Below are positions 58,420-64,000 of a stretch of DNA of 64,000 nucleotides, piece by piece. The DNA lies in contig JBEWZL010000118.1 of NCBI GenBank assembly GCA_045837725.1, positions 1-64,000 on the forward strand. Direction: 5' to 3'. The notes beneath the pieces are model-generated. The model was not told the origin of the DNA. It saw only the letters and a program-made list of their open reading frames with translations, and made no database searches. Numbering within the stretch: position 1 is the stretch's first letter; each line of letters opens with the position of its first letter. The position numbers and the translations under genes were made by a program. This DNA comes from Vermamoeba vermiformis (taxonomy: Eukaryota; Tubulinea; Echinamoebida).

Positions 58420-60399
58420 TTAATTATTAAATAAAGGAGAGGCTTCTGTCATGGCGGGATTAGTCACTAAATGAGTTACATTAGCGGTTGAAAATTACAA
58501 ACGATAGCACGATCCGATCTTACCTCCAAATCCGGTTTCGACCGGCCAATAGCCCCAGACGAGCAAATAAATGTAAATATTCCACATGAACGTGTAATAA
58601 ACGGTACTTATAGCTAGAAGGAAAGTAAGTAAAATAAATAAAATGAGCGGGTCTTACTATTTCGTCCAAACGGTCCGACGGTGCCCGCGAAAATTCCAAC
58701 GATGACTGATAAGATGCAAATAGCAGCAGGCACGCTGAAGTACAAAAATCTTGGCCGCATATTGGGCGCCACAGAGTTAATCGACATGATGAACATGAAG
58801 CCGATCCAAAACACGATTAAAATAAACGACGTGCCGACGAGGTAATACACCACCTTATAATTGAAAATGTTATCAATATTTCAGCAGTATAAAGGAACTT
58901 ACTTGAATCAGAGTGACGTGATCTGGTACCGAGAAAATTGGCGTGAGTCGATCGCGAATGCTGCAGCAAGAGTGAGTCATTTACGTAGGGAACAATCGAT
59001 AACGTACCTCGAGTAAATGTAAAGTACAGTAGACATCAAGCCGTAGAACAACACGGCAAGTATCTTGGGCACATCCGCTTGTGTCAATTCGTATTTAGAT
59101 CGTTGGCCTTTGAACTGTTCTACGACGAGGAACCAGAACAAAAATACGGCACAATAGAAGATCAATTCGAAGAATGCGTTCATAAAGACTAGGAACCAGC
59201 CACTAACTGCGTAGTCGGCAGGATAAAGCGGATCTGATCCAAATTTTGGTTTCAATAAAACGACTGAATTAGCTACGTACTGTTGAAGAAAAACAAGCAA
59301 ACAATCAGTGCGATAACAGCCCTATGGTGTGTTAATAAGGATCATTAGCCAATGTAATTACGTACTTTTGCTCGCCCGTCCAATTCTTCTCAGATGCGTA
59401 AACAGATCGCAACTGCACGAAGAACGCGAAGAATAATATCAACGACGCCACCGAGAATATGACGCGCAAAGCTATTGCGAGTTGAGAATATGCCACGGTT
59501 TGTTTGAAGAACTAATAAGCGTTAATAATGCGTCAGATCTTCGATTGACACCACGTACCTCGAACTTGACATCACCCAAAAATGAATCGTTGTGCAGGCC
59601 CAAAAATCTGACGCGCGCAAGATATAAATCATAGTCAATGTAATCTTCGTAGAGCAAAATGAAGCTCAAACATTCTTGCGCGCCCTATTACAAACGTAAT
59701 CTTAATATTTCGAAAGATATTTTTTTTCTTAATTCGACCTACCTCTAAGCATATAATGTCGTCGACTAGTGTCGTATTGCGCACTAATAGCGTCATATTG
59801 TCGGCAGCATAATTCATTCCTTCGAGCGATACTTCGATACGGACATTTTGATTGATGGCTTATAAGAATAAATTAATTTATAAGAATTATTAATATGATT
59901 ATAATGCACTTACCATAGCCTTTCGTATTATAAGGCGTAACGACCAAATACCACAGTTTGTTTAGTTTGCTCGTGCTTATGCCCATCCATGGTGTCCAAC
60001 CGCCCTAATTTCAACGCATAAGATTATCAATAACGTAGGAATGCGCGAATTAATTAAATTACCTTTTTGAGCTCAACGCCGTCGCATTTCGCTGGATCCC
60101 ATTCGTGAGTGAAGTCGTAACAGTGATAAGCGAAATATTCGCCTTCCTCTAGTATATCCGGGCCTAAAATAATTTTTGTTTGAATATTGACATAGAAAAT
60201 CATCATTTTTGATAGATGCGAATAATTTAATGATTACGAAATTTTGTAATAAATTATAAAAGACGAGAGTAAATGTTGGTAGAAGCAAGCTACCTGTAGC
60301 GCCTAGAATTATAGCTCCTAATAATACTAGGACTGAAAGTCCTGCTGTGATCGCGAAGTATTTTAATGGCACGACATCCACTCGCATCGCCTTCGCCAT
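58420..60399 (-). CDS. TMEM181/Wntless-like 7TM protein with luminal domain
   Basis: About ten exons. ATG 60399 (MAKAMRVDVVPLKYFAITAG) opens a signal anchor, followed by a luminal beta domain (GGWTPWMGISTSKLNKLWYL, VRIEVSLEGMNYAADNMTLL, CLSFILLYEDYIDYDLYLAR). Seven helices then run, including ALRVIFSVASLILFFAFFVQ, the Glu-Gln-Lys end of loop 1 (NWTGEQK), FFELIFYCAVFLFWFLVV, VPKILAVLFYGLMSTVLYIY and VVYYLVGTSFILIVFWIGFM. The last helix is TFMWNIYIYLLVWGYWP. A final intron (GTAAGA...TTTAG) leads to TNPAMTEASPLFNN and TAA at 58420, which resembles the NPAF tail of TMEM181; without it the protein would end a few residues after GFGG. Family members (GOST group) work in secretory trafficking; cargo unknown. 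Confidence 0.75.
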
Positions 60400-60764
60400 T
60401 GCTTTTGGCACGAAACACAACTATACTAGGCTACTTAATTGTGTTGCGCTGCGAAGACCGTCTTGAAAACTAATTATCGTTTTGCAACCAACGAGAGAAC
60501 ACAACAAGTAATTCCTCTTGGAGAATCTTACTACTAAGTTACTACACCGTTGCCTTGCTCGCTGAAACAACGTGCCAAACGAGAAAGCAAGATAGAGCGC
60601 AACGAGATGAGGTAAAAGGCAAACCGAATTACTAAATATAAATAAACGAGGATACTTGCAATTAAATTAACTAAAATCAATTTATTTATTGGGATTTTTA
60701 TGAGTAACTACTAATTTTTGTGAAGATGGCGGATTTGCTAATAAAGATCTTCCAACCGAATCAA
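60400..60764. other. Spacer, promoter of the 7TM gene
   Basis: 365 bp between the 7TM start and the stop of the beta-helix gene. AT-rich, no frame and no repeat seen. Confidence 0.45.
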
Positions 60765-62228
60765 CTAAATAAGAAAAACGAGTAACCAACCAAGCAAAGA
60801 AGCGCCAATCGCCACGCCATTGCTGGCCATGTTCGCGGTTGTTGGTGCATCAACCGTGAGAGTATTCGAAGTGTCTGTGGATGTTGGTGACGAGAATGGA
60901 GCAGACATGCTAGAACCAGAAACTGGCACGGGAGCGACGAATTGCGTGACACCACGATCCCACTGTGCCGCTAGTCGTTTCACGCCAAACATGTCAAAAT
61001 TGAACGGAGTTCCTACGTTGAGACCAGGCGCGGTGTGTTCCTTCAAATGAAAGTCTACAGAGCTCGTAGTAGGATCAGCCAAGCCATCCCAGTTCACGAA
61101 CGGATTGCCAGTACCAGCTTCACCGTGCGCTTCAGCAGCCACGGCGTCAGCGTTCAAGTCGCAGATGGGAGAACAACCGTCGATGCGATAGTTGTCGTAG
61201 AACCAGTTGTAGTCCGCATCGGCCCAGATAGACAAAGAGTTGACGACGTTGTGATACCACATGTTGTTGTAGACTTTGTTGTTCGAGCCTTTTGCAATGT
61301 AGATGCCACCAGATGAAGTGTTGACGTTGGTAATCAAGTTGTTGTAGAATTGGAGACCGCTCATGGATCCTCCGTCGTCGGCAATATAAAGCGCAGGGCT
61401 CCAAGAGTTCGAGAAGATGTTGCCGTAGACACTCCAGTTGTACGCGTCGCCGTTGTTGACACCAGCCAAGAACGCCGAGCCTTCAATTTTCCACCAGACG
61501 CAGTGACGAACGACCAAATTGGTGACCGTACCGAGGAACGAGATACCTTCGGTGTGCCAGTCTGCTGTGCTTTTGTTGTCCTTGAAGTACGAGAACTCTA
61601 CGACCATGTTGTAGACGTCGGCAATGTGGAAGAAGACGCCAAACACGCTGTAGCCTGCGCAGTAACTGATGGTAATGTCGTGATTGCCGCCTTGGGTCAG
61701 TTTCATGGCAGCAGTCTGCGTCTGTCGATCTGCGTGTACGCTGGTGTGGCTCAACTTAATGTGATGCACGTTAGCATTGAAGAAGATGAGAGCTTGTCCG
61801 ACATTTCCGGTTGAATAGACGTCAAAACCATAGCCAGTGAACCACGCCCCAGGACCGCCGCCCACAGATCCGTTGACTTTGTAGTACGACGAGGCTACAG
61901 TGATTGTAGGAAAGCTTGCATTGCCAGTGCCATATTGATCGAGCCATCCAACATCAGTGCCGTGGTCGTTGGCAGTAGCTTTTTGAATAGTAATCCACTT
62001 GGAGCCGGAGACTGGATCGTTAAGTGTCAAACCGGGGTATTGACCGGAACCAACGTAGTAAATGTCTCCTCGAACCAAAGTAGCAGGAAGAGCGGTATAT
62101 GCATTGGTCCAATCGTTTCCATTTCCGCTGCCACGAGCAGTTGCGAGGACGTAGTGCTTGGTTTGAGCAAAGCTAGTTGAGATGAGACTCGTCATGAAAA
62201 CGAGCGCTAAAATGCTGGAGAGAGTCAT
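60765..62228 (-). CDS. Intronless secreted right-handed beta-helix protein, GPI-anchored
   Basis: One frame, 487 residues. Signal peptide MTLSSILALVFMTSLISTSF. The N-terminal cap HYVLATARGSGNGNDWTNAY then GDIYYVGSGQYPGL is the usual entry of bacterial-type pectate-lyase-like/right-handed beta-helix proteins. Coils follow with stacked V/I and N positions (NGDAYNWSVYGNIFSNSWSP, LQFYNNLITNVNTSSGGIYI, NKVYNNMWYHNVV). A Ser/Thr/Pro-rich linker (SMSAPFSSPTSTDTSNTL) leads to a hydrophobic end, GVAIGASLLGWLLVFLI, fitting a GPI-addition signal. It likely binds or cleaves polysaccharide at the cell surface; catalytic residues are not identifiable. The intronless state and less AT-rich composition next to intron-dense genes suggest acquisition from bacteria or a retrocopy. 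Confidence 0.8.
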   Translation of the reverse strand: MTLSSILALVFMTSLISTSFAQTKHYVLATARGSGNGNDWTNAYTALPATLVRGDIYYVGSGQYPGLTLNDPVSGSKWITIQKATANDHGTDVGWLDQYGTGNASFPTITVASSYYKVNGSVGGGPGAWFTGYGFDVYSTGNVGQALIFFNANVHHIKLSHTSVHADRQTQTAAMKLTQGGNHDITISYCAGYSVFGVFFHIADVYNMVVEFSYFKDNKSTADWHTEGISFLGTVTNLVVRHCVWWKIEGSAFLAGVNNGDAYNWSVYGNIFSNSWSPALYIADDGGSMSGLQFYNNLITNVNTSSGGIYIAKGSNNKVYNNMWYHNVVNSLSIWADADYNWFYDNYRIDGCSPICDLNADAVAAEAHGEAGTGNPFVNWDGLADPTTSSVDFHLKEHTAPGLNVGTPFNFDMFGVKRLAAQWDRGVTQFVAPVPVSGSSMSAPFSSPTSTDTSNTLTVDAPTTANMASNGVAIGASLLGWLLVFLI

Positions 62229-62949
62229 TGTTGTTAGTTCTTAGCTAATTGGAAATAACCGAAAGATTGCTGTCCTTTTAACTCCATCGACAGAATCTTT
62301 GGTCCTGATCGGACCCAAGTTGTGTCCCCAGTAATCTTTTTTGCTGGAGAATTCAATTAATTAGCATGCGCGTTGTTTATGATGCAGTGTAAGTCTTTTG
62401 TGGTGGCGCCGAAAAAATTTTTTTTGTGAGGATCCGCAAGACGCAACTTAATAAGTGCGCTCACTGGAACCGTGGAAAAATTGTTAATAATTTTCACAGT
62501 GGTGTCCTCGGGTTTAGCCGCGTAGAAAATCAATTACTTAGAATAGAATAAATTTTTTCGGCTGCCAAAATTGGCTGCCACCGGTATACCTCGAGGATTG
62601 TTGGATGGCTATTATGGCGCAACGGAAGTTTGCTTTCACAATTAAAATCGCGCTCCCGAAATATAGTAGCCTAGCATTGTCAGTTAAAATTCGTTAATTA
62701 ATCCGGAGCGAAGTGGAGCTTACTAGCCACCTAATATTAGCATAGGCGTTAGAGCTGAGCGCTAGCATTCACGATCAAATGAAACAAACAAAAATAATAT
62801 CAATCAAAGCGGAATAACACAAAGATATAAAAGGCACTTTTATTAACCGCTAATTTGATCCGGATTCAGATTATTAAGAGCGTCGTTATCAGCGGCAAAC
62901 CACGAATTGTATCGTCAATAGACGCGACAATAGAATTACGGAGCGGCAA
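62229..62949. other. Spacer with small inverted and direct repeats
   Basis: Upstream of the beta-helix gene and of the short F-box gene. Contains GTGGAAAAATTG/AATTTTCAC arms near 62470 and a direct repeat GGCTGCCAAAATTGGCTGCC near 62560. No gene is supported. Confidence 0.45.
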
Positions 62950-63374
62950 ATGGTATGCGCAGATATTATGTAAATATTAATTAATTTAAATATTCCAGAG
63001 TTTTGATTTAATTCCGAACGAAACCGTGGTTGAAATTTTGAGCTATGGGCTTCAACCCTTTGTACCCTCAGAAGCTGTAAAGTAGGAGTATGCTAATTAA
63101 AAAAAAAAGGGGATTACTAACAACATCGTTTTTTAGATGGCTTACTATTTCAAAGCGGGTAAGCAGTCTGGTATGGCTATCGGTGGAATCGGCTTACTTA
63201 TCTTTCTGGCCAAACGAAGAGATCTTCCGCAAGAAAGTTGCATTCTTACGAAACTTCCCGCTGCTTAGATATGTCGAAGTTATTGGGCCCTCGGAATACT
63301 GCAAGACAACCGAAGAGTCACTCAGCCTTATAACCCATTTAACGACGAGGGTTAGGGATCCTCCTGTCACGTGA
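62950..63374 (+). CDS. Short F-box protein
   Basis: Exon 1 appears to be only the ATG (62950-62952), followed by a 46-nt intron (GTATGC...CCAG). Exon 2 reads SFDLIPNETVVEILSYGLQP then FVPSEAV, and exon 3 joins in phase to KWLTISKRVSSLVWLSVESA, together a full F-box. The rest (FRKKVAFLRNFPLLRYVEVI) looks like the first leucine-rich strand, and the protein ends at TGA 63374 after about 110 residues. F-box proteins with LRRs are usually several times longer, so this is a stub, either truncated or an F-box-only regulator. Without the intron no ATG is in frame. Confidence 0.5.
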
Positions 63375-63838
63375 CACGATCCCGATCCGCGTTGCTAATT
63401 AACGCGTAAGTAAATCTTTTATTTATAATGATAATAGGTCCTAACTACAGTATTAGGGCCAAAGGACAGGTCTTTGCTTGCCACGGGCGAGCGAAGCGAG
63501 CCCGTGCAACAGCACCAAATCGCCGGTCCAGCAAATCAAGCTGCTGGACTGCTAAATCAATTCGAACACGCAATTTTTAACGCGTCGCGAACAGAAGCAC
63601 AACACAACAGATTTAGGTAAGTTATTTATTACAACAATGATATTATTACCTATATTCAATGCTAGATCGTGTCCCGAGTGACACGAATCTAGATTTAAAA
63701 TTCAAGACTTTCGGTTATTTAGCAAACCGAAGTCAAATTACGTTATAATAAATTACAATAACTAACATATTAATATTTTAGGATCTCTTTGATTATTTTT
63801 GGTCCGTAATTCAATTTCGGGTCAGATTCGAAAAATTA
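63375..63838. other. Spacer with twin hairpins before the zinc-finger gene
   Basis: Carries two strong adjacent hairpins (63482-63549, separate entry). The right part is AT-rich and probably the promoter of the zinc-finger gene. No coding frame. Confidence 0.4.
63482..63549. ncRNA. Possible structured RNA: two adjacent hairpins
   Basis: Hairpin 1: CACGGGC (63482-63488) and GCCCGTG (63500-63506) with GAGCGAAGCGA between, which itself can pair as GC/GC flanked by facing GA pairs. Hairpin 2: GTCCAGCA (63526-63533) and TGCTGGAC (63542-63549), loop of 8. ACAGCA between them fits an H-box (ANANNA) and an ACA follows downstream, so an H/ACA-type RNA is conceivable. A REP-like or GC-cluster element is the alternative. 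Confidence 0.3.
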
Positions 63839-64000
63839 ATGGCTGGTAAGTGTCGGAATTTTTCATTCATCAATTTCGCACTAGTATTAACAGTTTATAA
63901 CAGAATTTTCTTGCAATTATTGCGAGAAGAAGTTCAATAAAATCGGAAAGTTGAATTTCCACGTCAAAGACTGCCATCCAGAAGACGAGGAGAGCAAGAA
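63839..64000 (+). CDS. C2H2/C2HC zinc-finger protein, 5' part
   Basis: ATG 63839 with MA, then a 57-nt intron (GTAAGT...AACAG), and exon 2 from 63904 reading EFSCNYCEKKFNKIGKLNFH then VKDCHPEDEESK to the window edge. The spacing C-x2-C-x12-H-x3/4-C/H is a classical zinc finger with a basic and aromatic core. The phase at the intron is consistent. A nuclear DNA- or RNA-binding role is likely; nothing else can be said because the gene continues outside. Confidence 0.6.

Noticed and set aside
1-64000. Transposons, retroelements or virus copies
   Set aside because: No reverse transcriptase, integrase, transposase or capsid-like frames and no long terminal repeats were seen.

Overview
The window is a gene-dense piece of a eukaryotic nuclear genome, carrying about 23 protein-coding loci on both strands. 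Most genes are cut into many short exons by small AT-rich introns, mostly about 45-200 nt, with GTAAGT/GTACGT-type donors. Introns, spacers and flanks are AT-rich and coding exons less so. I see no retroelement, DNA transposon, CRISPR array, tRNA or rRNA. Conserved genes (RalGAP beta, PP4R1-type HEAT protein, Stm1/SERBP1, TMEM181-like, GH125, EF-hand NADPH oxidase) together with many lineage-specific F-box, ankyrin and LRR genes fit a free-living amoeboid protist. An amoebozoan such as a protostelid is my best guess; this is inference and not proof.

Layout. 1-9.4 kb: F-box gene (-), a multi-exon type I surface glycoprotein with a Pro/Val/Ala stalk (-), and an F-box protein fused to a degenerate AAA+ domain (-). 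10-12.2 kb: a Pro-rich small orphan (+), an intronless Cys-rich secreted protein (+) and a small TPR protein (-). 12.4-18.8 kb: RalGAP beta orthologue (+). 19-34.4 kb: four F-box/ankyrin/LRR/propeller genes and a small ubiquitin-fold gene. 34.5-36 kb: a three-module beta-grasp protein whose middle module is almost ubiquitin but lacks the C-terminal Gly-Gly. 36-42 kb: secreted MACPF protein (-), mitochondrial acyl-CoA synthetase (-), tiny two-TM protein (+). 43.4-46.7 kb: PP4R1-like HEAT protein (+). 47-49.7 kb: an intronless F-box gene and a partial LRR gene (-). 49.8-60.4 kb: EF-hand NADPH oxidase (-), SERBP1-like (-), ABHD1/3-type hydrolase (-), GH125 mannosidase-like (+), TMEM181-like 7TM (-). 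60.8-64 kb: intronless GPI-anchored beta-helix protein (-), short F-box gene (+), start of a zinc-finger gene (+).

The recurring theme is SCF-type ubiquitin signalling. Seven or eight F-box loci, each with a different C-terminal module (pseudo-AAA+, ankyrin, LRR, propeller), sit with two ubiquitin-fold genes. The second theme is the cell surface and secretion: MACPF, NOX, Cys-rich protein, beta-helix protein and a large glycoprotein, as expected for a phagotroph. The strongest novelty candidates are the F-box/pseudo-AAA+ fusion (7953-9408), the tri-beta-grasp protein with a GG-less ubiquitin core (34504-36006), and two possible 23-24 nt introns in the tail of the 20941-23520 gene.
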